DNA of 41,945 nucleotides from an uncultured Oscillibacter sp. Its GTDB lineage: Bacteria > Bacillota > Clostridia > Oscillospirales > Oscillospiraceae. A program made the position numbers and the translations under genes. Shown piece after piece: positions 22,222 to 31,240 of this stretch. The stretch spans positions 1 to 41,945 of the forward strand of contig CAJUJW010000018.1 in the NCBI GenBank assembly GCA_910586735.1, read 5' to 3'. Each line of letters starts with the position of its first letter. Position 1 is the stretch's first letter. The notes under the pieces were generated by a model. That model searched no databases, was not told the DNA's origin, and was given only the letters and a program-made list of their open reading frames with translations.

Positions 22222-23249
22222 TGGGAATCCTCCCCTTTCTCTGCCTTCCTGCGGAGCTGTCCGCAGGCGGCGTCTATATCTCCACCCAGGCTTCGCCGCA
22301 CCGTGGCAGTGACGCCGTGAGATTCCAGACGTTTTTGAAACGCCGCCGTCCGGCGGGAGGGCCGGAAGGGGCTCTCCGCCACGTCGTTCAGCGGAATCAG
22401 GTTCACGTGGCCGGGCATCCCCCGCAAACGCTTGGCGATGAGGTCCGCCTGCCAGTCCTGGTCGTTCACGCCGTCGATCATGGCGTACTCAAAGGAGATC
22501 CGCCGCCCCGTTCTTTCAAAGTAGTCGTGACAGGCGGCAAACAAATCCTCCACGGGATAGGCCCGGTTGACGGGCATGAGCTTGGTTCGGGTCTCGCCGT
22601 CCGGCGCGTGGAGGGAGACGGACAGCGTCAGCTGGGGCGCCAGCTCCGCCAGGCGGCGGATGCCGGGCAGCACCCCGCAGGTGGACAGGGAGATGTGGCG
22701 CATCCCGATGTTCAGCCCGTCGGGGCAGTTCACCAGCTCCAGAAATTTCAGCACGGCGTCCAAGTTGTCCATGGGCTCGCCGATGCCCATCAGCACGATG
22801 TTGGAGATGGGCGCGCCGGAGTCCTTCCCGGTGAAAATTATCTGGTCCAGCAGTTCTCCCGGCGTCAGGTCCCGGACCTTCCCGGCGATGGTGGAGGCGC
22901 AGAAGGCGCAGCCCATCCGGCAGCCCACCTGGGAGGAGATGCACACGGTGTTCCCGTGGTGATAGCGCATCAGGACGGACTCGATGCAGTTGCCGTCCGC
23001 CAGCTCCCAGAGGTATTTGATGGTGCCGTCCTTGGCGGACACCTGTTTCCGGGCCGCCTTGGGAACGGTCAGGGCGCAGGTCTCCCCCAGGCGCTCCCGC
23101 AGGGAGCGGGGCAGATTGGACATCTCGTCAAAGGAGGTCACCCCCCGGCTGAGCCAGGAGAAGACCTGCTTTCCCCGGAAGGCGGGCTCTCCCATGCTCT
23201 GGAGAAATGCCCGCAGTTCCGGCAGGGTCATGGATTTGATATCGGTCAT
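22218..23249 (-). CDS. rlmN: 23S rRNA/tRNA adenine-C2 methyltransferase RlmN
   Basis: A radical SAM methyltransferase of 343 residues modifying A2503 of 23S rRNA and A37 of some tRNAs. The CRMGCAFC cluster has C110, C114 and C117. GIGEPMDN and the methyl-carrying Cys region in the C-terminal part (ATVRRSLGGDIDAACGQL) fit RlmN rather than Cfr alone. It starts 9 bases after rsmB and its stop overlaps prpC. Confidence 0.95.
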   Translation of the reverse strand: MTDIKSMTLPELRAFLQSMGEPAFRGKQVFSWLSRGVTSFDEMSNLPRSLRERLGETCALTVPKAARKQVSAKDGTIKYLWELADGNCIESVLMRYHHGNTVCISSQVGCRMGCAFCASTIAGKVRDLTPGELLDQIIFTGKDSGAPISNIVLMGIGEPMDNLDAVLKFLELVNCPDGLNIGMRHISLSTCGVLPGIRRLAELAPQLTLSVSLHAPDGETRTKLMPVNRAYPVEDLFAACHDYFERTGRRISFEYAMIDGVNDQDWQADLIAKRLRGMPGHVNLIPLNDVAESPFRPSRRTAAFQKRLESHGVTATVRRSLGGDIDAACGQLRRKAEKGEDSQ

Positions 23250-23258
23250 GGTTCCGCC

Positions 23259-24569
23259 TCAAACGCGCCGCGTCATGCGGCAGATGTAAAAGCCGTCGGT
23301 GTCGTGAAGGTGGGGCCAGAGGGTCACCTGGCCCTCCACCGGTCCGACGGGACCCGGCAGGGTAAACCTTTCCCGGGAAAATTCCGGGTGAAAGCCCAGG
23401 AACGCCTCCGTCACTTCCCCGTTCTCCTCCGGCAGGATGGTGCAGGTGGAGTAGAGCAGGGTTCCGCCTGGGCGGACATAGCGGGCGGCATTTTCCAAAA
23501 TGGCGCTTTGGACCACCGGGAGGGTGAAGAGGCCGTCGGCCTTCTTCCAGCGGATGTCCGGCTTCTTGCGGAGGATGCCCAGGCCGGAACAGGGGGCGTC
23601 CACCAGCACCAGGTCGAAGCCCTCCCGCCATTCCTCCCGGAAGGCCCGCCCGTCGGCGGCCTCCGCGCGGATGGAGGTCAGGCCCAGCCGGGCCGCGCCC
23701 TCCCGGATGCGTTTCAGCTTGTTCTCGTGGAGGTCGCAGGAGACGATCTCCCCCCGGTCCCCCATGGCGATGGCGGCGGCGAAGCTCTTACCGCCGGGGG
23801 CGGCGCACACGTCCAGCACCCGGCTTCCCGGCTGGAGATCCGCCGCCAGCACCGTCAGGCGGGCCGCCGGGTCCTGAATGTAAAGCATGCCGCCCCGGAA
23901 GGCCCGCAGACGCTCCAGGTCCCCGGTGCCCCGCAGCAGCAGACAGTCCGGCAGCCAGGGGTGCCTCTCCGCCGGGACGCCCTCGTCCGCCAGGGCGCGG
24001 AGGGTCTCCTCCGTGGAAAAGCGGCAGGTGTTGACCTGGGCGGCAGCGGGGGGCTGGCTGTTGCTGTTTGCCAGGAACGCCTCGGCCCCCTCCCGACCCA
24101 GCAGGGCCAGCAGGCGCTTCACCAGCCACTTGGGGTGGCTGTAGCGGATGGAGAGGGCCTCGTCCCGGTCCGGGACGGCGGGCAGGGCCCCCTTTTCCCG
24201 GCAGAGCCGCCGGAGAACGGCGTTCACCAGCCCCGCGGCCTGTCCCCTTCCCGCGCCCTTGGCCAGCTCCACCGACGTGTGAACGGCGGCGCTGTCCGGC
24301 ACCCGGTCTAGGAACAGAATCTGATAGGCCCCGATTCGCAGGATGTCCGCCAGGGGCGGCTGGAGATGGTTCAGCTTCTGAGAGCAGAACGGGGCGAGGT
24401 AAAAGTCCAGCAGGGTCTCGTTTTGAATGACGCCGTAGACAATGCGGCTGCAAAGCGCCGCGTCGGCGGGAGGTAGCCCCTTTAAACGCGCGCTCAGGGC
24501 CGCGTCCGCCCAGGCCCCCCGCGTCCGGCAGGCGGTCAGGACGGACAGCGCTTCCTTCCGGGCGCTCAT
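23259..24569 (-). CDS. rsmB: 16S rRNA m5C967 methyltransferase RsmB
   Basis: A 436-residue enzyme with an N-terminal NusB-like RNA-binding domain (about 1-140) and a C-terminal Fmu methyltransferase with SAM loop VLDVCAAPGGKS and catalytic DAPCSGLGILRKKPDIRWKK; the second catalytic Cys is in LLYSTCTI. The start overlaps the stop of the zinc peptidase gene by four bases (ATGA). Confidence 0.95.
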   Translation of the reverse strand: MSARKEALSVLTACRTRGAWADAALSARLKGLPPADAALCSRIVYGVIQNETLLDFYLAPFCSQKLNHLQPPLADILRIGAYQILFLDRVPDSAAVHTSVELAKGAGRGQAAGLVNAVLRRLCREKGALPAVPDRDEALSIRYSHPKWLVKRLLALLGREGAEAFLANSNSQPPAAAQVNTCRFSTEETLRALADEGVPAERHPWLPDCLLLRGTGDLERLRAFRGGMLYIQDPAARLTVLAADLQPGSRVLDVCAAPGGKSFAAAIAMGDRGEIVSCDLHENKLKRIREGAARLGLTSIRAEAADGRAFREEWREGFDLVLVDAPCSGLGILRKKPDIRWKKADGLFTLPVVQSAILENAARYVRPGGTLLYSTCTILPEENGEVTEAFLGFHPEFSRERFTLPGPVGPVEGQVTLWPHLHDTDGFYICRMTRRV

Positions 24570-25312
24570 CTCCGCCCCCCGCTCCGGCGATTGCCGCCGC
24601 GGTCACTGCGGCCCAGGAAGATCAGCACATAGCGCAGAAGCTGCAAGGCGGACATCAGCAGGGCCGCCACATAGGTCAGCGCCGCCGCCCGGAGGACCTT
24701 CCGGGCCCCGGGCAGCTCCTCCTGGTCCAGAATCCCCTGGCCCTCCAGGGTCTCCAGGGCCCGGCGGGAGGCGTTGAACTCCACCGGCAGGGTCACCAGC
24801 TGGAAGAAGGTGGTCAGAGAGAACAGCAGGATTCCCGCCAGAAACAGGCTCTGGCTGTACATCACAAGTCCGATGAACAGCAAAAGCACAGAGCACCGGG
24901 ACCCCAGATTCGTCATGGGCACAATGGCGCTTCGCAGACGAATGGGAGCGTAGCCCACGGCGTACTGGACGGCGTGGCCCGCCTCGTGGGCCGCCACGCC
25001 GACGGCGGCGACGGAGGGCATGGCGTAAACCGGCTCGGAGAGGTAGATGGTGTTGTCCCGGGGGTCGTAGTGGTCCGTCAGATGCCCGGAACACGGGCGT
25101 ATTTGCACGTCATAAACCCCGTTGGCACGCAGGACGGCCTCCGCCGCCCCGGCCCCGGTGTACTGACGGCGGGTTCCCCGGCTGCTGTACTTTTTGAAGT
25201 TGCCGCTGACCTGGGTCTGGGCCCAGAGGGACAGGATCATCACCGGGATCAGCAGAAGAACATAGATGTTGTTGGCCAGGAAATCCCCATAGCCACCATA
25301 ATAATAAGGCAT
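24566..25312 (-). CDS. YugP-like membrane zinc metallopeptidase
   Basis: A 248-residue Zn_peptidase_2 protein. It has an N-terminal membrane helix (about 15-30), a periplasm-like loop, the zinc site AAHEAGHAVQ (HExxH), and two further hydrophobic segments (around 140-160 and 205-235). Function unknown; it is conserved in this neighbourhood in Firmicutes. The ATG at 25312 is chosen because GAGG lies 6 bases before it; GTG two codons earlier is too close. It lies between fmt (15-base gap) and rsmB (overlap). Confidence 0.9.
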   Translation of the reverse strand: MPYYYGGYGDFLANNIYVLLLIPVMILSLWAQTQVSGNFKKYSSRGTRRQYTGAGAAEAVLRANGVYDVQIRPCSGHLTDHYDPRDNTIYLSEPVYAMPSVAAVGVAAHEAGHAVQYAVGYAPIRLRSAIVPMTNLGSRCSVLLLFIGLVMYSQSLFLAGILLFSLTTFFQLVTLPVEFNASRRALETLEGQGILDQEELPGARKVLRAAALTYVAALLMSALQLLRYVLIFLGRSDRGGNRRSGGRR

Positions 25313-25327
25313 AGGCACCCTCGAAAT

Positions 25328-26248
25328 CTATCGTTGAATGGGATGTCCCAATAAATAAGCGGCGGCGGACATCCGTTTGCCGCCCTTGGCCTGGAGCTCC
25401 GTCACCCGGAGGACCTTCCCGTCCCCGCAGGCCAGGTCGATTCCCCGCTTCCCCGCGGCGACAATGGTCCCGGGCGGTTCCCCGGTCCCCTCTCCCGTCT
25501 CCAGGACGGCGTAGAGCTTCATCTCCTCGCCGCTGACAATATCCGTCGTAGCACAGGGCCAGGGCAGCAGTCCCCGGACCTGGCAACTGATCTCATGGGC
25601 GGAACGGGTCCAGTCTACGGAGGACAGCTCCCGGCTCAGCATGGGGGCGTAGGTGTGCTTGTCATGGTCCTGGGGCGTGCGGGAGGCCGTGCCCTTGGCC
25701 AGGGCCGCGACGGTCTCGGACAACGCCGCCGCCCCCAGTTCCGCCAAGCGGGCGGTGAGGGCCTGGGCGTCCTCCGTCTCCCCGATGGGGGTGGACCTCT
25801 GGAGAATCACGTCCCCCGCGTCCAGCTCCTTGGCCATATACATGATAGAGACGCCGGTCTCGGTTTCCCCGTTCAGCACCGCCCAGTTGATGGGGGCCGC
25901 GCCCCGGTACTTGGGCAGCAGGGACGAGTGGACGTTGATGGAGCCCAGGGGCGGCACATTTAAAATCTCCTCCGGCAGCAGCTTTCCATAGGCCGCCACC
26001 ACGATCAGTTCCGGCTCCATAGACCGGACCAGGGCCAGACTCTCCTCGTTCCGCAGGCTCACAGGCTGGTAAACCACCAGATTTTTCGCAAGGGCATATT
26101 CCTTTACAGGCGTTGGCATCAGCTTGTGTCCCCGGTTTTTCGGCTTGTCCGGCTGGGTCAGGACGCCGCAGATGTCGTGCCCGTCCTCCACCAGCCGCCG
26201 CAGAGAGGCCACGGCGAACTCCGGCGTGCCCATGAAGAGTATCCGCAT
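25328..26248 (-). CDS. fmt: methionyl-tRNA formyltransferase
   Basis: Formylates initiator Met-tRNA. 306 residues. The N-terminal catalytic domain holds SLLPKYRGAAPINWAVLNGE with the catalytic Asn and His region (NVHSSLLP), and LDAGDV. The C-terminal OB domain follows after about residue 205. The ATG at 26248 (MRILFMGTPEFA) overlaps the def stop (TGATG); the frame upstream of it is antisense noise. With def this forms the initiation formylation-deformylation pair. Confidence 0.95.
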   Translation of the reverse strand: MRILFMGTPEFAVASLRRLVEDGHDICGVLTQPDKPKNRGHKLMPTPVKEYALAKNLVVYQPVSLRNEESLALVRSMEPELIVVAAYGKLLPEEILNVPPLGSINVHSSLLPKYRGAAPINWAVLNGETETGVSIMYMAKELDAGDVILQRSTPIGETEDAQALTARLAELGAAALSETVAALAKGTASRTPQDHDKHTYAPMLSRELSSVDWTRSAHEISCQVRGLLPWPCATTDIVSGEEMKLYAVLETGEGTGEPPGTIVAAGKRGIDLACGDGKVLRVTELQAKGGKRMSAAAYLLGHPIQR

Positions 26249-26748
26249 CAATTGTTCCCCTCTTCCTGGCCGAAATACTCCTCCACTTCCTCGTCCGTCA
26301 GGAAGCGGTCGATGTGCTCTGTGTACAGGTGGCCATCCAGGTGCTCCAGCTCGTGGCAGAAACAGCGGGCCGTGAGACCCTCTCCCTCCACCTCGAACCA
26401 GCGGCCGTGCCGGTCCTGGGCCCGGACGCGTACATAATCGGGCCGGGTGACCAGCCCCCACTTACCGGGGACGCTGAGGCAGCCCTCCGGGCCCGTCTGC
26501 TCTCCGCTCTGGGAGACAATCTCCGGGTTGATCAGCTCAATGAACTCCTCGGTCTCCTCGTCCATCACCACACAGGCCCGGCGGAGAATGCCCACCTGCG
26601 GGGCCGCCAGGCCCGCGCCGCCCGCCTCGGACAGCGTCTCCACCAGATCGTCCATCAGAAGATGCAGACGAAAATTGAAGTCCGTCACCGGGCGGCACAC
26701 CTTGTTCAGACAGTCCTCACCCTGCACCACGATTTTGCGCAATGCCAT
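26248..26748 (-). CDS. def: peptide deformylase
   Basis: Removes the formyl group from nascent proteins. 166 residues with the three motifs GAGLAAPQVG (44-53), EGCLS with metal-binding Cys90, and HELEH (H132, E133, H136). The usual HEIDH has Glu in place of Asp here, within the normal range. GGAGGAAAAGGA precedes the ATG. It follows priA by 12 bases and is coupled to fmt. Confidence 0.95.
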   Translation of the reverse strand: MALRKIVVQGEDCLNKVCRPVTDFNFRLHLLMDDLVETLSEAGGAGLAAPQVGILRRACVVMDEETEEFIELINPEIVSQSGEQTGPEGCLSVPGKWGLVTRPDYVRVRAQDRHGRWFEVEGEGLTARCFCHELEHLDGHLYTEHIDRFLTDEEVEEYFGQEEGNN

Positions 26749-26760
26749 TCCTTTTCCTCC

Positions 26761-29205
26761 CTACTCCGCGGCGTTGCACTCCGCGAAAATATTGAATCCC
26801 CGGTTGGCGCTGTTCCCGGCGAACGCCCGCAGCAGCCCGCCGATCTCTTCCCGGGTCTCTTTGTTGTTTTGATTCACCAGCAGGCAGCGGTAGCGATAGC
26901 GGTTATTGACCTTCACCACCGGGGCCGGGGCGGGCCCCAGGACATCCTGGTCCCCAAAGCGCCGGCGCAGCGCGTCCCGGACGCCCAGGGCGGCGCGGAA
27001 CACCGCCCCCTCCTCCGCGCCGGACACCGTGATGGTAAACAGGTCCGCGAAGGGCGGCAGGCGGCGGAGACGCCGCATCCGAATCTCGCTCTCGTAAAAG
27101 CGCTGGTAGTCCTGCCGGGCGGCGCACTGGATCACGTCGTTGCCCGGCGTATAGGTCTGAATGACGGCCCGGCCGGTCTTCCCGCCCCGGCCCGCCCGGC
27201 CCACCACCTGGGTCAGCAGGCTGAAGGTCCGCTCCGCCGCCCGGTAGTTCTCCTGATAGAGGGAGAGGTCGGCGGTCAGGACCCCCACCAGGGTCACGTT
27301 TTCAAAATCCAGCCCCTTGGCGACCATCTGGGTGCCCAGCAGGATGGGGATCCGTTCCCTGGCGAAGCGGTGAAGCAGTTTCTCGTGGCCCTCCGCCGTG
27401 GTGTCTGCGTCCATGCGCAGAACGCCCGCTTCCGGAAACAGGCCGTTCAGCTCCTCCTCGACCTTCTGGGTGCCGGCTCCCACCCGCTTCATCACGCCGC
27501 CGCAGACCGGGCAGGCGTCAAAGCTCCTCTGGGAGTGGCCGCAGTGGTGACACATCAGCCGCCCGTTGGCGGAGTGATAGGTCAGCGGCGCGCTGCACCG
27601 GGGGCACTCCGGCACGTGGCCGCACTCGCCGCACAGCACATAGCGGCTGCTTCCCCGGCGGTTTAAAAAGAGGATGCTCTGCTCCCCTTTTTCCAGGTTC
27701 CGCTCCAGCTCCTGCCGGAGGACGGCGCTGATCATGCCGGGGTTCCCGGCCTTTATCTCCTGGCGGAGGTCGGCGATCAGCACCTGGGGAAGGCTGTGCT
27801 CGTTGTACCGGCGGCGCAGCAGGGCCAGGCTGTACTGCCCTCTCTCCGCCGCCCAGGCCGTCTCGATGGACGGCGTGGCGGAACCCAGGACCAGCAGGGC
27901 CCCGTCCCTGGCGCAGAGGTACTTGGCGATGTCCCGGGTGTGATACCTGGGCGGGTTTTCCGAGCCGTAGCTGTCCTCCTGCTCCTCGTCCAGGATGATA
28001 ACCCCGATGTTTCGCAGGGGGGCGAAAATGGCGGACCGGGTGCCCAGCACCACCTTGACCTCCCCCCGGCGGATGCGCTTCCACTGGTCATAGCGTTCCG
28101 TCATGCGGAGGCCGCTGTGGAGCATGGCCACGTCCTCGCCGAAGTAGGAGGAGAATTTTTCCATCATCTGGGGGGTCAGCACAATTTCCGGTACCAGGAC
28201 GACGGCGGTTTTCCCCCTGGACAGTATCTCCTGAACCAGCCGCAAATAGACCTGGGTTTTTCCGCTGCCCGTAACCCCCCGCAGCAGCGCGCCGGAGGCC
28301 CGTCCCGCCTCCGCCAGGCCGAGGAGCAGGTCGAAAGCCGCCTGCTGTTCCTCGTTCAGCACAATGGGCGGGCCCGGCTCCACGCCGGAGGGGGGCGGAA
28401 GCCGCAGCTCCTCCATCTCGGAGAAGGCCAGCAGTCCCGCTTTCTCCATCCCCCGGAGAACCCGGAGGGACGCGCCGGTGAAATAGGTAATCTCGGCGCA
28501 GGCGGTGGGCCCGTTGGCAGCCAGGAGCTTGACCACCTCATAGCGGGCGGGCGAGGAGCGCCGCTTTCCCTCCGTCAGGGCCAGGGCCTCCTCAGCACTG
28601 AGAGCCAGCGCCGCCATCCGGCGGGTCTTGTCCCCCACCTTCTGCTTCGCCTCCATCTCGTGCCAGACGATTCCCGCCTTCTCCAGGGCCCGGAGGGCCG
28701 GGAGAGCGTCGTCCCCGTGGGCATCCCGCAGGGCCTCCGCCCCGGCGGAACCGCCGGAGCGCTCCAGGGTCTCCAGGACCTCGGCGCCGTGGCGGACGCC
28801 CTTGGCGGCGGCCCTGACCGTCTCCGGGTCCAGCCCGGCCTGAATCCGCCAGACCTCCCGGAGGCGGTACCACAGCCCGGCGGGCAGGATGGTCCGCGCC
28901 GCCTCAAACATGGTGCAGAAGTACCGCTGTCGCATCCAGAGGGCCAGGGCCAGCCCCGGGCCGTCCAGCACCGGCTCCCGGTCCAGCACCGCGGAAATGG
29001 ATTTCAGTCCCCGGACCTTCTTCTCCTCTCCCCGGGCGAGAATCAGGCCCTCCGAGGGCTTGTTTCCTCTGCCGAAGGGCACGGTTACCCGCACACCGGG
29101 CTCCGCCCGGTCCTCCAGGTCCTCCGGGACCAGGTAGTCATAGGGTTTGTCGATGTGATAAGGCGCGGCGCTGACCGCCACTTTTACAATGGGCGCGGTC
29201 TCCAT
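26761..29205 (-). CDS. priA: primosomal protein N', replication-restart helicase PriA
   Basis: An 814-residue 3'-5' helicase that reloads the replisome at stalled forks. An N-terminal 3'BD domain (VKVAVSAAPYHIDKPYDYLVP) and a winged-helix part precede the helicase: Walker A GVTGSGKT, a DEEQ box in place of DEAH, and GSATPS. Zinc-binding Cys pairs (CGECGHVPECPRCSAPL ... CHHCGHSQRSFDACPVCGG) lie inside the C-terminal helicase lobe. In Bacillus coaBC sits between rpoZ and priA; here it is missing and only 10 bases separate them. The ribosome site is weak, so coupling to rpoZ is likely. Confidence 0.95.
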   Translation of the reverse strand: METAPIVKVAVSAAPYHIDKPYDYLVPEDLEDRAEPGVRVTVPFGRGNKPSEGLILARGEEKKVRGLKSISAVLDREPVLDGPGLALALWMRQRYFCTMFEAARTILPAGLWYRLREVWRIQAGLDPETVRAAAKGVRHGAEVLETLERSGGSAGAEALRDAHGDDALPALRALEKAGIVWHEMEAKQKVGDKTRRMAALALSAEEALALTEGKRRSSPARYEVVKLLAANGPTACAEITYFTGASLRVLRGMEKAGLLAFSEMEELRLPPPSGVEPGPPIVLNEEQQAAFDLLLGLAEAGRASGALLRGVTGSGKTQVYLRLVQEILSRGKTAVVLVPEIVLTPQMMEKFSSYFGEDVAMLHSGLRMTERYDQWKRIRRGEVKVVLGTRSAIFAPLRNIGVIILDEEQEDSYGSENPPRYHTRDIAKYLCARDGALLVLGSATPSIETAWAAERGQYSLALLRRRYNEHSLPQVLIADLRQEIKAGNPGMISAVLRQELERNLEKGEQSILFLNRRGSSRYVLCGECGHVPECPRCSAPLTYHSANGRLMCHHCGHSQRSFDACPVCGGVMKRVGAGTQKVEEELNGLFPEAGVLRMDADTTAEGHEKLLHRFARERIPILLGTQMVAKGLDFENVTLVGVLTADLSLYQENYRAAERTFSLLTQVVGRAGRGGKTGRAVIQTYTPGNDVIQCAARQDYQRFYESEIRMRRLRRLPPFADLFTITVSGAEEGAVFRAALGVRDALRRRFGDQDVLGPAPAPVVKVNNRYRYRCLLVNQNNKETREEIGGLLRAFAGNSANRGFNIFAECNAAE

Positions 29206-29215
29206 CCAGGCCGCG

Positions 29216-29431
29216 TTACGCCTCTTCAGCGGCCACGGTCACGCCGCCGGCGGTGAGCTTGCCCTCGGCCACCTCGTGAATGGCCATGGTCACGGGCTTT
29301 TCCTCCAGATGGATGTCGGCCTCCTCGGCCTCCTCGGCGATCTGGCGGGCCCGGCGGGCCACCACGTTTACCAGCATATAGCGGTTGGGAATATACGCGT
29401 TGAGCTTGCTCATGGCGGGATACAGCATCAT
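29216..29431 (-). CDS. rpoZ: RNA polymerase omega subunit
   Basis: A 71-residue subunit that stabilises the beta-prime chain. SKLNAYIPNRYMLVNVVARRARQI is the core helix pair, and EKPVTMAIHEVAEGKL is the conserved end. GGAAAGGAAG lies upstream of the first ATG of an ATGATG pair. It lies between gmk and priA. Confidence 0.9.
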   Translation of the reverse strand: MMLYPAMSKLNAYIPNRYMLVNVVARRARQIAEEAEEADIHLEEKPVTMAIHEVAEGKLTAGGVTVAAEEA

Positions 29432-29469
29432 AGCAAATCAGCTTCCTTTCCGATACAAATCTATGGCGG

Positions 29470-30066
29470 TCACTTGCCGCTGATGATCTCCATGCGGTCT
29501 ATGGACCGGCAGTGTTCCGCCGTCATTATGGCATCCAGTTCCCCGGCGGCGTTTTCGATGGTGTCGTTAATCACAAAGTAGTGATACGCCCCGGCGGTAC
29601 GGCACTCCACCTTGGCCCGCAAAAGCCGCTTCTCAATCTTCTCCGGGCTGTCGGTGCCCCGGAGGGTCAGGCGGCGGGCCAACTCCTCCCAGCTGGGAGG
29701 GGCGATGAAGATGAGGACTGCCTCAGGCCGCTTATGGGCGATTTGCAGCGCCCCCTGCACGTCGATTTCCAAGATCACGTCCCGGCCCGCCGCCATAGCC
29801 TCGTCCACAAAGCGCTTGGGCGTGCCGTAGAAGTTGCCCACGTATTCGGCATACTCCAAAAACGCGTCCTGGGCCATCCACTCATGGAAGGTGTCCACAT
29901 CCAGGAAGTGGTAATGCACACCGTTTTCCTCACCGGCGCGGGGCTGGCGTGTAGTGGCCGAGACGGAGACATAAACATCCTTCCGCCTTTCCAGCAACAC
30001 TTTCAGCACGCTTCCTTTGCCCACGCCGGACGGGCCGGAGATGATAAATGTTTTTCCCTTTTTCAT
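29470..30066 (-). CDS. gmk: guanylate kinase
   Basis: Phosphorylates GMP to GDP. 198 residues; P-loop GPSGVGKGS (11-19), the SATTRQPRAGEENG GMP-binding segment, VILEIDVQGA Walker B, and the lid RLTLRGTDS. The start overlaps the remA stop by four bases. Confidence 0.95.
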   Translation of the reverse strand: MKKGKTFIISGPSGVGKGSVLKVLLERRKDVYVSVSATTRQPRAGEENGVHYHFLDVDTFHEWMAQDAFLEYAEYVGNFYGTPKRFVDEAMAAGRDVILEIDVQGALQIAHKRPEAVLIFIAPPSWEELARRLTLRGTDSPEKIEKRLLRAKVECRTAGAYHYFVINDTIENAAGELDAIMTAEHCRSIDRMEIISGK

Positions 30067-30302
30067 GCTTCCTCCTGTTTCTCCCCGCCGAACTTCTCCG
30101 CCGGCAGGGCGGATAAGATCACGTGGTCGCTGTCCATGATAAAGATAGACGCGGTCTTCCGCCCATAAGTGGCGTCAATGAGCATCCCCCGCTCCCGGCT
30201 CTCCTGGGTCATGCGGCGGATGGGGGCGGAGTCGGGGCCCACAATGGCCACCACCCGCTCCCGGGAGACCATGCTTCCAAATCCGATGTTGATGAATTCC
30301 AT
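30063..30302 (-). CDS. remA: RemA/DUF370 DNA-binding regulator
   Basis: A 79-residue protein with the DUF370 signature INIGFGSMVSRERVVAIVGPDSAPIRR and IDATYGRKTAS. In Bacillus RemA forms DNA-binding rings that activate matrix and osmoprotection genes. It sits in the conserved yicC-remA-gmk-rpoZ order. Three bases after yicC, overlapping gmk. Confidence 0.9.
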   Translation of the reverse strand: MEFINIGFGSMVSRERVVAIVGPDSAPIRRMTQESRERGMLIDATYGRKTASIFIMDSDHVILSALPAEKFGGEKQEEA

Positions 30303-30305
30303 GCC

Positions 30306-31193
30306 TCACTCCACGTTCTGCACCTGTTCCCGCATCTTCTCCACCTCGGCTTTCAGATTCACCACCACCTGGGCGATGGACACGTCGCCGCATTTGGAGC
30401 CGATGGTGTTGGCCTCCCGGTTGACCTCCTGAATGAGAAAATCCATCTTCCTCCCCATGGGCTCTGTGGCCTCCAGCATGGTGCGAAGCTGTCCCACATG
30501 GCTCCTCAGCCGGACGGTCTCCTCGTCCACCGCCACCTTGTCGGCGTAAATGGCCGCCTCGGTCAGAATGCGCTGGGGGTCGATGGAGACGCTTTGCAGC
30601 ACCTCCTGCATCCGGGCGGTGAGCTTGGCCCGATACTCCGCCACCGTCTCCGGCGACCGGACCTCCACCTGGGCGGTGTAGTCCTCAATGGCGTTCAGAC
30701 GGTTCCCGATGTCCTCCGCCAGCCTGGCCCCCTCCACGGCCCGCATCTCGTTGAAGGCGGCCAGCGCCTCGTCCAGCACGGCGCAGAGGTCGGCGCTGAC
30801 GGATTCCAGGTCCTCGTCCGCCTTGGTGACGGACAGCACATCCGGGAAGCGGGCCAGAACCTCCGGCGTGACCTTGTAGGCCGTGGGGCCGCAGACCTCC
30901 GCCAGCTCGTTCAGAGCGGAGGCGTACTGCGCCGCCAGCTCCCGGTTGACCGCAACCTGGGTCACGTCGGCGGCGGAGGCGTCCACGGTGACGAACACGT
31001 CCACCTTTCCCCGGGAAACCGCCTTCTGGACCCGCTGTTTCAGGGCGTCCTCGGCAAAGATATACAGTCGGGGCATCTTCACCGTACAGTCCAGATAGCG
31101 GTTGTTGACCGCCCGGACTTCCACGGTGATATCCCGACTGCTGCGTTTCTCTTTGGCTCGGCCATAGCCGGTCATGCTCTTGATCAAAGCCAT
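30306..31193 (-). CDS. yicC: YicC-family endoribonuclease
   Basis: A 295-residue protein with the family N-terminus IKSMTGYGRAK and C-terminal DUF1732 (REANTIGSKCGDVSIAQVVVNLKAEVEKMREQVQNVE). E. coli YicC is an RNase that affects small-RNA turnover. A GAGGAGGAG stretch stands immediately before the ATG, a short spacing. It heads the housekeeping part of the run, 47 bases after the J-domain gene. Confidence 0.9.
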   Translation of the reverse strand: MALIKSMTGYGRAKEKRSSRDITVEVRAVNNRYLDCTVKMPRLYIFAEDALKQRVQKAVSRGKVDVFVTVDASAADVTQVAVNRELAAQYASALNELAEVCGPTAYKVTPEVLARFPDVLSVTKADEDLESVSADLCAVLDEALAAFNEMRAVEGARLAEDIGNRLNAIEDYTAQVEVRSPETVAEYRAKLTARMQEVLQSVSIDPQRILTEAAIYADKVAVDEETVRLRSHVGQLRTMLEATEPMGRKMDFLIQEVNREANTIGSKCGDVSIAQVVVNLKAEVEKMREQVQNVE

Positions 31194-31240
31194 CTCCTCC
31201 TCGTTTCAAATAGCTGTGCCTCCGCCTGGGCTGCCCGCCC

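Noticed and set aside
22221..24311. 696-codon open frame on the plus strand over rlmN and rsmB
   Set aside because: Antisense of two well-supported genes; composition is low-complexity and no motif is visible.
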